Below are positions 47,098 through 53,092 of a stretch of 64,000 bases of DNA, piece by piece (position 1 is the stretch's first letter; every line of letters begins with the position of its first letter). The notes beneath the pieces are model-generated. The model had not been told where the DNA came from. It did not search any database and saw only the letters and a list, made by a program, of their open reading frames with translations. This DNA comes from Verrucomicrobiaceae bacterium. GTDB taxonomy: Bacteria > Verrucomicrobiota > Verrucomicrobiia > Verrucomicrobiales > Verrucomicrobiaceae. The position numbers and the translations under genes were made by a program. The stretch is taken from assembly GCA_027490195.1 (NCBI GenBank), contig JAIXYN010000085.1, forward strand, positions 124,001 through 188,000, given 5' to 3'.

Positions 47098-48525
47098 TTA
47101 TAGCTCCACGGCTTCGATCATGCGGATCAGTGCGCCTGGGTCGGAATCCAGCAGCTTCAGAGTCTCCAGCGTTTTGTCGCTGAAGCCGGCCAGGCAGCAA
47201 ACCTGGCGCTCTGGGAACTGCAGGGAGCCGTAGCCGTTCAGGTCAAAGCTGAACACTTTCGGATCGCAGCGGTGGCGCGCCTTCCAGCAGCGGAATGTCT
47301 CCACGGGCGCCTGGTGTCCCACCCAACCCTGCATGTCAGAGAGGATGATGACACGGTCATACGCCCGGTCTGCGCACTGGAAGATAGAGTGGAAGTCGGT
47401 TCCCGCCGACTGTGCCTGGCCTTGCAGCCATTTGGCCAGCGAGAGCGTGCTGTCGCGCTTGTTCAGCGTGACGTATTTGGCCCTGTCGCTGAAGAGAATG
47501 ACATCGGCGTCATTCGCCTTGAGCAACGTGGCGGCAAAGAGTGAACCAATCTGCAGCGGGCGACCCATCATGGAGCCGGAGCCATCCAGCGCGACAAGCG
47601 TGCGGCCTGGAAAGGATGGCACGTTGGCGAGCGAGATGTCCACGGCATCGCTGAGGGCTGCCAGTGCATCGGCTGCACGCGGCAGATTGCTGACCTGCAC
47701 AGCTTCAAGAGCCGTCTGAAAGCGGAACGGCAGCACAAGCGATTTGCGGATGAGTTTTTCATCGCGCAGCATCGCCAGCGCCTCGTTCACGGCTTCCGGA
47801 GCAGCTTCGAGCACGTTGCGCAGGTTTCGCAGCAGGGCGAAGTAGCCCAGCTTCCGCGTGCGAATGAGCTCCGACCATGCCTCGCGTTTCAGCGAGGCAA
47901 GATCATCGTCATTCTGCGCGACGGCACCGGCCTGCGTGAGCTTGGTTTCCCAAGTTTCGGCAGCGGCCAGTGTGCCTTTGACGAGCTTGCCCAGTGCCTC
48001 CGTTGCAGGCGGGTGAACGAGATTCACAACATCGACCAGCGAAAGGTCGGCGCTGTCCTTGCGGTATTTCGCGAGCTGATACTCGTCGAAACGCGCGAGG
48101 GCGCGGCCAAGACCTTTCTTGAGCGAATTCGGAATCACTTTCCCATGCGCACCGCGGTAGCAGGCGAGGATCTCGATGGCGTCATCTGGACGATGCACGA
48201 CACGGTCATAAAACCGCGCCGTCCACGCCTGCCCCTTCACGCTTTTGGCCAGCTCCGCCGCAGCGAGGTGGCTCACACTGCGCATGCCGGCGAATTTGCG
48301 GGCATAGAGCGCGGCCTTGGCCACGAAGCATTTGTCACTCTGGGCTGAGATTAGCTCACGCAGGCGCTGCGCGGTGGCATCGCCACTGCGGTAGAAGTCA
48401 TCCTTGAGCATGGACGTGAGCATGAGGGAGGCGAGTTCGAGTTTGGGCGACTCGGTGAAGGCCTCGCCACCCGCGAGGTTGAGCGTGTCAGCACGCGGGC
48501 GTTTCTTGAGGAAGTTAAATTTCAT
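47098..48525 (-). CDS. rsr: Ro60/TROVE-domain protein (Rsr)
   Basis: 475 residues from the ATG at 48525 (MKFNFLKKRPRADTLNLAG); an open extension upstream runs into an RNA gene. The TROVE HEAT-repeat ring covers about 10-310 (KCFVAKAALYARKFAGMRSV, SHLAAAELAKSVKGQAWTAR) and a vWA-like domain follows with the MIDAS motif VALDGSGSMMGRPLQIGS near 340. Ro60 proteins bind Y RNAs and misfolded RNAs and cooperate with exoribonucleases. A Y-like RNA gene ends 23 bases upstream of the start codon, the arrangement known for bacterial Rsr, and three more precede it. Confidence 0.95.
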   Translation of the reverse strand: MKFNFLKKRPRADTLNLAGGEAFTESPKLELASLMLTSMLKDDFYRSGDATAQRLRELISAQSDKCFVAKAALYARKFAGMRSVSHLAAAELAKSVKGQAWTARFYDRVVHRPDDAIEILACYRGAHGKVIPNSLKKGLGRALARFDEYQLAKYRKDSADLSLVDVVNLVHPPATEALGKLVKGTLAAAETWETKLTQAGAVAQNDDDLASLKREAWSELIRTRKLGYFALLRNLRNVLEAAPEAVNEALAMLRDEKLIRKSLVLPFRFQTALEAVQVSNLPRAADALAALSDAVDISLANVPSFPGRTLVALDGSGSMMGRPLQIGSLFAATLLKANDADVILFSDRAKYVTLNKRDSTLSLAKWLQGQAQSAGTDFHSIFQCADRAYDRVIILSDMQGWVGHQAPVETFRCWKARHRCDPKVFSFDLNGYGSLQFPERQVCCLAGFSDKTLETLKLLDSDPGALIRMIEAVEL

Positions 48526-48548
48526 GGTGTTGGTTTGCTGGGTGGAAT

Positions 48549-48642
48549 GCGGAGAAAGTTTGCCAGGGAGACGGCCCGTGATAAGCCGCCGGCGCTCTTG
48601 CGAGCACACCGGCTCCCGAAGTAACCCCGGCATCACTGCCGC
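48549..48642 (-). ncRNA. Y-RNA-like RNA 1, directly before the Ro60-like gene
   Basis: 94 bases between closing strands. Stem 1 ATGCGG/CCGCAT; 5' internal loop CAGTGA; stem 2 TGCCGG/CTGGCA; 3' internal loop AACTTTCT; then GGTTACTTCG after stem 2. The distal part holds GCCGG-type hairpin with GCTC-GCAA-GAGC and an outer GGAG/CTCC pair, but no T-arm. Shares all conserved parts with the four RNAs upstream. Confidence 0.78.
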
Positions 48643-48672
48643 ATGGTGTTCTTGAGTTCGGAAAATGGATTT

Positions 48673-48813
48673 GGGGAGAAAAGTGACCGGAGAACGGATG
48701 CGTTAACATCCAGCTGCTCTACCACTGAGCTACAAATGCCTGTGGGCACCCGGCAGGACTCGAACCTGCAACCAGCCGATTATGAGTCGAAGTAACTCCA
48801 GTCTCACTGCCCC
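48673..48813 (-). ncRNA. Y-RNA-like RNA 2 with a permuted tRNA-like domain
   Basis: 141 bases. Stem 1 TTTGGGG/CCCCAAA (extends to 48670-48816), loop CAGTGA, stem 2 GACTGG/CCGGTC, 3' loop ACTTTTCT, AGTTACTTCG motif. The distal part is a circularly permuted tRNA: anticodon-like CTCATAA, strand TCGGC, T-arm GCAGGTTCGAGTCCTGC, an acceptor stem CGGGTGCC/GGCATTTG closed by CACA, D-arm GCTCAGTGGTAGAGC, then GCTGG pairing with TCGGC. T-loop and D-loop are canonical. Confidence 0.82.
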
Positions 48814-48823
48814 AAAAAAGAAT

Positions 48824-48960
48824 CGCGGAGAAAAGCAGACAGGCTCTAACTGAGAAAGCCGGGAATCGAACCCGGCGCCGGCTTTCACCGACCCCCAACT
48901 CATGGGCAATCGCACTTCAGTTTGTGTTTGGAGCGAAGAAATTCTGTCTTCACTGCCGCG
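48824..48960 (-). ncRNA. Y-RNA-like RNA 3
   Basis: 137 bases. Stem 1 TCGCGG/CCGCGA, loop CAGTGA, stem 2 AGACAG/CTGTCT, 3' loop GCTTTTCT, AATTTCTTCG motif. Distal part has the T-arm GCCGGGTTCGATTCCCGGC followed almost at once by a D-arm-like CTCAGTTAGAGC, again T before D; no acceptor stem is visible. 11 bases separate it from RNA 2. Confidence 0.8.
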
Positions 48961-48977
48961 AAATTGAAAAAAGAGAA

Positions 48978-49073
48978 TCTGAGGAGAAAGCCGGCCAGGG
49001 CTTCACCCTGTTGCCAGGATGATGGGATTTGAACCCACGATTTCCGGAGTATCCCCGGCCTTACTGCCTCAGA
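48978..49073 (-). ncRNA. Y-RNA-like RNA 4 with closed acceptor stem
   Basis: 96 bases including a 7-bp stem 1 TCTGAGG/CCTCAGA; loop CAGTAA; stem 2 GGCCGG/CTGGCC; 3' loop GGCTTTCT; GGATACTCCG motif. Distal part: T-arm GTGGGTTCAAATCCCAT, then the acceptor-like stem CATCCTG/CAGGGTG closed by a GCAA tetraloop. Follows a terminator-like hairpin of the upstream gene, so it may start a new transcript. Confidence 0.82.
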
Positions 49074-49093
49074 GTCATGTGCTAAAATTGAAA

Positions 49094-49126
49094 TGCGTGC
49101 GGCACACTTGCAGCATGCCGCACGCA
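49094..49126 (-). terminator. Hairpin after the unrecognised protein gene
   Basis: Perfect 11-bp stem TGCGTGCGGCA with TGCCGCACGCA, 11-base loop, then TTTCAATTTT on the minus strand. It begins 25 bases after the stop codon at 49152. Confidence 0.6.
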
Positions 49127-49151
49127 CAGGGATTGAACGTGTCGGATTAAA

Positions 49152-49964
49152 TCAATCAAGGAAGGCCAGATTGCTGCGCGAAGGAGCACGGTGCTCCTCG
49201 TTCATCAAAACCTGGTGCCAGTCGTGAAGCACGATGGTGGCATGGTCGGCATGACGAATCGAGCCCCGGGCATAAACACCGGGGTTTCGGCGCATCTGGC
49301 GCCATGGCCAGCTTTTCGCGGCAGGACGGCGCAGGAGCAGGTTGTCATACTGCTTCTGCGTGAGTCCGCGAGGATGCTGCTGGTGGACATAGACGACCTC
49401 GCCTCCGGTGCGGTAGAGCTGCTCCACAAGGTGAGGCTTGCTGCCGCCTCCGCGTGAGATGGGCTCGTGACGCAGGATGAGCTTGGGATCAACGACCAGT
49501 GGTTTATCCACGGGCACGAAGAACCACTCACCCTGACGGCGGAAGGCCGCGTTGTTCCGGGTGTTGGCCTGGCGGGCATTCAGGTTCTTGCGAGCCTGCG
49601 CCTCACGCACGGGAGCTGGTTTGAGCGCCTCCTTGGCCTGCACCACGGTGGATGCATTGCTGGGGACGGCGGCGACAAACCATTCGCGCTCATCGTGACC
49701 GCACAGAAAGCGATCCTTGCGTTTGCTGTCCTCGTTTTTCACGAGGAGCAGCAGGTGGCGAATCTCCTTCTGCTTGTGCAGCAGGGAGAACTCCACCTCC
49801 GCAAGGCTCACATCATCGCCACGAAGGGCGAAGAACTGTCCATGACGGTCATGACCGATGTCGAGCGAGTATCCCGAAGGGGTGCCCCAGCTGCGAGCCG
49901 GAGTCTCCACACGAAGCCGTGCACCGATGGATTCAAACGCACGTTCGAGATGTTCGAGTTTCAT
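49152..49964 (-). CDS. Unrecognised protein between tRNA and Y-like RNA genes
   Basis: 270 residues; no family recognised. No signal peptide or membrane segment. It is rich in Arg, His and Lys, with about 30 Arg. Notable parts: SGYSLDIGHDRHGQFFALRG near 30-50, FLCGHDEREWFVAAVP near 86-101, a basic middle (KNLNARQANTRNNAAFRRQG) near 125-145, FFVPVDKPLVVDPKLILRHE, and VYVHQQHPRGLTQKQYDNLL. The FVAAVP and FFVPV segments look like an internal repeat. A cytoplasmic RNA-related role is inferred only from position, flanked by Y-like RNA 5 upstream and RNAs 4 to 1 and the Ro60-like gene downstream. Confidence 0.75.
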   Translation of the reverse strand: MKLEHLERAFESIGARLRVETPARSWGTPSGYSLDIGHDRHGQFFALRGDDVSLAEVEFSLLHKQKEIRHLLLLVKNEDSKRKDRFLCGHDEREWFVAAVPSNASTVVQAKEALKPAPVREAQARKNLNARQANTRNNAAFRRQGEWFFVPVDKPLVVDPKLILRHEPISRGGGSKPHLVEQLYRTGGEVVYVHQQHPRGLTQKQYDNLLLRRPAAKSWPWRQMRRNPGVYARGSIRHADHATIVLHDWHQVLMNEEHRAPSRSNLAFLD

Positions 49965-50126
49965 AAAGGAATCATCGAATCATCATCCGTTCGATCTGCC
50001 CGCGAACGAGCACGCTGGACGGATGTGACAGCGATCTTCCAAACAAGGTGATGCCAGCGGGAAGATGCGCTGGCTAGGTGGGTTGGTGTTTCATAGGTTG
50101 TATTGAGATGAGGTTGAAAAAGGATT

Positions 50127-50255
50127 GCGGAGGAAGTCGAACGAAGTGCTGTGACGCCGGCGGACCGGCATCTCGGCGGGATTTGCACCCGCATGTCTGG
50201 GCTCGCACCCAGTGCTGTACTGTTTGCTACGAAGTAACTCCGTTCTCACTGCCGC
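50127..50255 (-). ncRNA. Y-RNA-like RNA 5, adjoining tRNA-Val
   Basis: 129 bases. Stem 1 TTGCGG/CCGCAA (extends to 50125-50257), loop CAGTGA, stem 2 GAACGG/TCGTTC, 3' loop GACTTCCT, AGTTACTTCG motif. Distal part: an extra arm CTGGGTGCGAGCCCAG, T-arm GCGGGTGCAAATCCCGC, and acceptor-like stem GATGCCGG/CCGGCGTC closed by TCCG. The T-loop TGCAAAT is of the array type. It starts 7 bases after the CCA of tRNA-Val, so it is probably cotranscribed. Confidence 0.8.
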
Positions 50256-50262
50256 AAAAGCA

Positions 50263-50336
50263 TGGTCGCCCGTGAAGGTGCTGCCCCCTCGATTTCTGGA
50301 TGTAAGCCAGACGTGATGCTGTTTCACTAACGGGCG
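50263..50336 (-). tRNA. tRNA-Val (anticodon TAC)
   Basis: 74 bases with encoded CCA. Acceptor CGCCCGT/ACGGGCG, anticodon stem TCTGG/CCAGA around loop CTTACAT, T-arm GAGGG-GGCAGCA-CCTTC. T-loop lacks the usual TTC. Confidence 0.85.
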
Positions 50337-50342
50337 TGAAAA

Positions 50343-50417
50343 TGGTCGGTCCACAGGGACATGCACCCTGCTATGCCGGTTAAAAGCCGACTGCTTCGCT
50401 GTCTAAGCTTTGGACCG
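50343..50417 (-). tRNA. tRNA-Lys (anticodon TTT)
   Basis: 75 bases with encoded CCA. Acceptor CGGTCCA/TGGACCG, D-arm GCTTAGACAGCGAAGC, anticodon loop CTTTTAA, T-arm CAGGG-TGCATGT-CCCTG. All stems are complete. Confidence 0.9.
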
Positions 50418-50461
50418 AAAAAAGATTGTGTTTGGTTTGCCGTGCGATCTAGACTCCGAGC

Positions 50462-50845
50462 ATGAATCACCCCACGAGTTGCAAAAAATGCATCCTGATG
50501 CTGGTGTTGCTTGTCTGGATTACCTCATGCGTTTCACAGACTTATACCTCCGCCATACCGAGCCCCGAGAGCACGGTGACAGTCTTTGGCCTTGTGAAGA
50601 CCCAAGGAGCGTTGAAACGGTTGACCTGGACTGAGGGCATGACCCTCACTCACTGCATCAAAAAAGCAGGTGGCTTTTGCGCTCCCGCAAATTGGAAAGA
50701 TGTGATTCTGATAGAGCCCATTGAGCGTGGCAATCGTATGCGCATGCGAAAGCGATATCCCAAACTCGACGAAAAAAAGGCGAATACTGTTAAAGTTCGC
50801 AAAGGGAGCATCATCATCGTTGAGGACCCGAGTCCGACATTTTAG
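50462..50845 (+). CDS. Small SLBB-like lipoprotein on the strand opposite the array
   Basis: 127 residues. Lipoprotein signal MNHPTSCKKCILMLVLLVWI with the lipobox ITSC. The mature part TVTVFGLVKTQGALKRLTWT and TLTHCIKKAGGFCAPANWKD looks like an SLBB domain, as in polysaccharide export proteins. It is the only plus-strand gene in the tRNA array, sitting between tRNA-Lys and tRNA-Leu(GAG), and its stop is 3 bases from the 3' end of the latter. Confidence 0.72.
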   Translation: MNHPTSCKKCILMLVLLVWITSCVSQTYTSAIPSPESTVTVFGLVKTQGALKRLTWTEGMTLTHCIKKAGGFCAPANWKDVILIEPIERGNRMRMRKRYPKLDEKKANTVKVRKGSIIIVEDPSPTF

Positions 50846-50848
50846 AGT

Positions 50849-50924
50849 TGGTGCTCATGGCAGGACTTGCACCCGCACTGGCGACGTTCTCGACGTCGTG
50901 CCTCTGCAGTTGGGCTACATAAGC
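50849..50924 (-). tRNA. tRNA with Leu anticodon GAG, short variable loop
   Basis: 76 bases with CCA. Acceptor GCTTATG/CATGAGC, anticodon stem CGACG/CGTCG with loop TCGAGAA (C at position 33), T-arm GCGGG-TGCAAGT-CCTGC. The variable loop CCAGT has 5 bases, although bacterial tRNA-Leu is class II. Shares its T-half with tRNA-Leu(CAG). Confidence 0.82.
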
Positions 50925-50932
50925 TTTGAAAT

Positions 50933-51009
50933 TGGCAACCCCGGCGGGATTTGAACCCGCAATAACCCGATAGAAAGTCGGGTGCCTTGGCCAGTTAGAC
51001 GACAGGGTC
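50933..51009 (-). tRNA. tRNA-Glu (anticodon TTC)
   Basis: 77 bases with CCA. Acceptor GACCCTG/CGGGGTT, anticodon stem CCCGA/TCGGG with loop CTTTCTA, T-arm GCGGG-TTCAAAT-CCCGC. The only array member with a canonical TTC T-loop and a GG-containing D-loop. Confidence 0.93.
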
Positions 51010-51019
51010 GAAAAGATGA

Positions 51020-51058
51020 AATGCGGCCACTTTGGCTTGTCACCCTAGTGGCCGCATT
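51020..51058. other. Perfect hairpin after the RNA ligase gene
   Basis: 11-bp stem AATGCGGCCAC with GTGGCCGCATT and a 17-base loop, 4 bases after the ligase stop; TCATCTTTT follows on the minus strand. A weak terminator or a processing site before tRNA-Glu. Confidence 0.55.
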
Positions 51059-51062
51059 CGAG

Positions 51063-52088
51063 TCAATCGCCGCCCTTGAGAAGGAAGCGGTTGCTGATGG
51101 CTTTGAAGGACAGGCGCCCTCCGAGCACCTGGCTGATGCTCTCACTTAGCGAGCGGATGACAATGCCTTCACGCTCGTTTTGCGTTCCAGCATAGAAGCC
51201 CTCCGAGAGCGCAAGAAGCGATGCCTGATCATGAGCGAAAGATTCGCCGCGTTCCAACACCTCCACCATGGGAACGCCGATGGATCCTGGAAAGTCGCCG
51301 GCCTCATCATGCGCGAGGTAGCGACCATTCTTTTGATCAAAGACGTTGAAGGCCGCGAGCTGGATGCCTGGGAGGGCAAGACGATTCTTTTGAATGCCTG
51401 GCCCGACCAGCTCCGCCTGCAAGATCATTTCGGGATGACGAGCGAGAGCTGTTTCGAGCTGGTATTTCTCCGCAGCATTCCAGTAGGCATTGTTACCGCG
51501 CTTGATGCTCCAGTTTCGACCGCAGACAGTGAATGCCCCGGTGTGGCAATGGATGCCGTAGCTGGCCGATGTGCCGTCACATTTCACCGTGATGACATAG
51601 GGGCGCCCCGTTAGCTCGGCGATGACTTCGGGCACACTCTGCACGCGCATTTCGTCGGTCTTCGGCACTCCGGGCAGGAACGGACCGTCTACTTCGTCAT
51701 TCATGGGTATTTGTGGCTCCCATTTATTGATGCGCAGAGAATCGGTGACATCCTCGCCCGGGGGCAAAGCTGTAGGCAGTTCCGGAAACTGCTTCAAAGG
51801 CAGCAACAATCCTTGGGAGAGCACGCCGCGAAGACGGAGCGTTCGCAGATGAAAGCCCGCCGGCTGCGCGATGGGTGTACCATCTTTGGGCCGCTAGAGA
51901 AACTGGAAGCGTGGTTCATCGGGCGGCACGGCGTCGATTTCGAAAAACACACCGGTAGCCCCGACAGAAAACTCGCCCTTTTTGACCACACACTGCCAGC
52001 CCTGAATGCGAGCCAGTTCGATGGCGTCCGCATTGGCAATGGGTTCGATGGCGAGAACCGTCTGAATAGAAGCGAGTTTACGTTTCAT
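51063..52088 (-). pseudogene. DraRnl-type RNA ligase interrupted by one in-frame TAG
   Basis: 342 codons from the ATG at 52088 to the stop at 51063, the length of Deinococcus Rnl. A single TAG at 51896-51894 (codon 65) breaks an otherwise continuous frame: no shift is needed to read through. Before it, the OB-like domain MKRKLASIQTVLAIEPIANA and VVKKGEFSVGATGVFFEIDA; after it, FHLRTLRLRGVLSQGLLLP and the nucleotidyltransferase motifs: VKCDGTSASY (motif I Lys), CGRNWSIKRG, EGIVIRS (motif IV) and LSFKAISNRFLLK (motif V). It would seal 3'-OH/5'-P RNA nicks. Pseudogene, read-through or a separate C-terminal protein from the GTG at 51824 are all open. Confidence 0.85.
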
Positions 52089-52114
52089 AGGGTTTGTGAG
52101 TTGGATGGGATAAA

Positions 52115-52208
52115 TGGCGGAACGTCGAGGACATGCTCCTCATGCCGCACGAGGGCGGCACGATCTTGTTAGCAACAAGTCCCGGCACGCTGGTCCGGTT
52201 GACGTTCC
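52115..52208 (-). tRNA. tRNA-Ser (anticodon GCT)
   Basis: 94 bases with CCA and discriminator G. Acceptor GGAACGT/ACGTTCC; loop TTGCTAA; long variable arm GTGCCGCCCTCGTGCGGCAT as expected for Ser; T-arm TGAGG-AGCATGT-CCTCG. It ends 26 bases before the RNA ligase start codon. Confidence 0.86.
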
Positions 52209-52217
52209 ATGATGAAG

Positions 52218-52293
52218 TGGCACTCCCGGAAGGACTTTCGCCTACAACCTGCGCGTTCGAAGCGCGGTGCTCTATACATTGAGCTACGGGAGC
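52218..52293 (-). tRNA. tRNA-Arg (anticodon TCG)
   Basis: 76 bases with CCA. Acceptor GCTCCCG/CGGGAGT, D-arm GCTCAATGTATAGAGC, loop CTTCGAA. The T-arm is weak (GTAGG/CCTTC, one mismatch) with loop CGAAAGT. Confidence 0.82.
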
Positions 52294-52300
52294 ATTGAAA

Positions 52301-52375
52301 TGGTGCCCATGGCAGGACTCGCACCCGCACTGGACCGCTTCTGAGGCGGTTGTCTCTGCATTGGACTACATGGGC
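52301..52375 (-). tRNA. tRNA with Leu anticodon CAG, short variable loop
   Basis: 75 bases with CCA. Acceptor GCCCATG/CATGGGC, D-arm GTCCAATGCAGAGAC, anticodon stem ACCGC/GCGGT with loop CTCAGAA, variable CCAGT, T-arm GCGGG-TGCGAGT-CCTGC. A class I shape with a Leu anticodon, so the charged amino acid is uncertain. Confidence 0.84.
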
Positions 52376-52382
52376 ATGAAAC

Positions 52383-52458
52383 TGGCAGCCTCGGGTGGGT
52401 TTGCACCACCAACCCTCCGCTTCAAAGGCGGATGCTCTGCTGATTGAGCTACAAGGCT
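52383..52458 (-). tRNA. tRNA-Gln (anticodon TTG)
   Basis: 76 bases with CCA and discriminator G. Acceptor AGCCTTG/CGAGGCT, D-arm GCTCAATCAGCAGAGC, anticodon stem TCCGC/GCGGA with loop CTTTGAA, T-arm GGTGG-TGCAAAC-CCACC. Confidence 0.9.
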
Positions 52459-52468
52459 ATTTTTGAAA

Positions 52469-52543
52469 TGGTCGGTCCGGCTGGCATTGCACCAGCACCT
52501 TCCGGGTTATGAGCCCGACGCTCTACTGTTAAGCTACAGACCA
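52469..52543 (-). tRNA. tRNA-Met or Ile2 (anticodon CAT), copy 2
   Basis: 75 bases with CCA. Acceptor TGGTCTG/CGGACCG, D-arm GCTTAACAGTAGAGC, anticodon stem TCGGG/CCCGG with loop CTCATAA, T-arm GCTGG-TGCAATG-CCAGC. The three-G-C-pair signature of initiators is not clear, so elongator Met or lysidine Ile. Confidence 0.88.
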
Positions 52544-52550
52544 GTGAAAA

Positions 52551-52627
52551 TGGTCGGATACCCCGGTGCTGCCCCGGGCGTGTCTTGGTCCCAAACCAAG
52601 CGAGAACGGCTGGCTCTCTCGTATCCG
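52551..52627 (-). tRNA. tRNA-Pro (anticodon TGG)
   Basis: 77 bases with CCA. Acceptor CGGATAC/GTATCCG, anticodon stem CTTGG/CCAAG with loop TTTGGGA, T-arm CCCGG-GGCAGCA-CCGGG. The D-arm is large (GAGA/TCTC with loop GCCAGCCGT). Confidence 0.85.
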
Positions 52628-52636
52628 ATGAAAAGA

Positions 52637-52711
52637 TGGACGTGCACCCCAGACTTGCACTGGGTAATGCGGTTTTGCGGACCGCTGACTCGGCTCTTTG
52701 TCTTGCGCACG
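52637..52711 (-). tRNA. tRNA-Cys (anticodon GCA)
   Basis: 75 bases with CCA and discriminator T, the usual Cys identity base. Acceptor CGTGCGC/GTGCACG, anticodon stem GCGGT/ACCGC with loop CCGCAAA (C at position 33), T-arm CCCAG-TGCAAGT-CTGGG. Confidence 0.88.
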
Positions 52712-52718
52712 AATTAAA

Positions 52719-52792
52719 GGGTTCCCTCAGCCGGTTCTGCCCCGGCACCGCTTCGTTCACAACGAAGAATGCTGCTGTTACACTATGAAGGG
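52719..52792 (-). tRNA. tRNA-His (anticodon GTG), no encoded CCA
   Basis: 74 bases. Anticodon stem CTTCG/CGAAG with loop TTGTGAA, T-arm GCCGG-GGCAGAA-CCGGC. The 3' end reads ACCC instead of CCA and the outer acceptor pair is C-A; six inner acceptor pairs hold (CCTTCA/TGAGGG). It may need end repair. Confidence 0.78.
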
Positions 52793-52802
52793 TGTGTTGA
52801 AA

Positions 52803-52878
52803 TGGATCCTCCGGTGGGATTTGCGCCCACATGAACCTGTTTACGAAACAGGTCCCTTTCTACGTCGGCCACGGAGGA
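52803..52878 (-). tRNA. tRNA-Thr (anticodon CGT)
   Basis: 76 bases with CCA. Acceptor TCCTCCG/CGGAGGA, anticodon stem CCTGT/ACAGG with loop TTCGTAA, T-arm GTGGG-CGCAAAT-CCCAC. The D-arm is poorly paired. Confidence 0.88.
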
Positions 52879-52903
52879 ATTGAAAAGTGGTGCGGCATGT
52901 CGG

Positions 52904-52959
52904 AACGCCATGCGCGATAGCGCAACATTAAGACGAAGTCATTTGGCGTAGCCGAAGGC
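52904..52959 (-). other. Structured insertion A in a tRNA T-arm (56 bases)
   Basis: Begins GCCTTCGGC, then ACGCC...GGCGT enclosing AAATG, a small GAC-TTC-GTC stem, AATG, and the hairpin TGCGC-TATC-GCGCA. It lies exactly between the seventh T-loop base and the 3' T-stem strand. Homologous to the insertion at 53280-53343. Confidence 0.75.
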
Positions 52960-52986
52960 AACTGCCCCGACGCGCCCTGTTTGGTT

Positions 52987-53049
52987 ATGCCTGCGCGAAG
53001 CGCAAAACCATGAGGTGCGGAGCACTGGCTGCATCGGCGCAGGAGCGCC
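52987..53049 (-). other. Structured insertion C in a tRNA anticodon region (about 63 bases)
   Basis: Begins with hairpin GGCGC-TCCT-GCGCC, then ATGC...GGCAT enclosing GTGC-TCC-GCAC and TGCGC-TTC-GCGCA. Element order and sizes match insertions A and B, but sequence identity is lower and the borders are approximate. Confidence 0.58.
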
Positions 53050-53092
53050 AACACTCGCATGCTTGCTGTTACATCAATGCCGCAATGAAAAG

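Larger units (their letters stand above)
52888..53083 (-). tRNA. tRNA carrying two homologous structured insertions (Asn by elimination)
   Basis: 196 bases with CCA. Acceptor GCGGCAT/ATGCCGC, D-arm ATGTAACAGCAAGCAT, T-stem GTCGG/CCGAC with a complete 7-base T-loop GGCAGTT. A 56-base insertion (52904-52959) follows the T-loop, and a related about 63-base one (about 52987-53049) sits in the anticodon region. The second hides the anticodon stem, so identity is not readable; GTT before it and the lack of another Asn gene suggest Asn. Confidence 0.72.
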
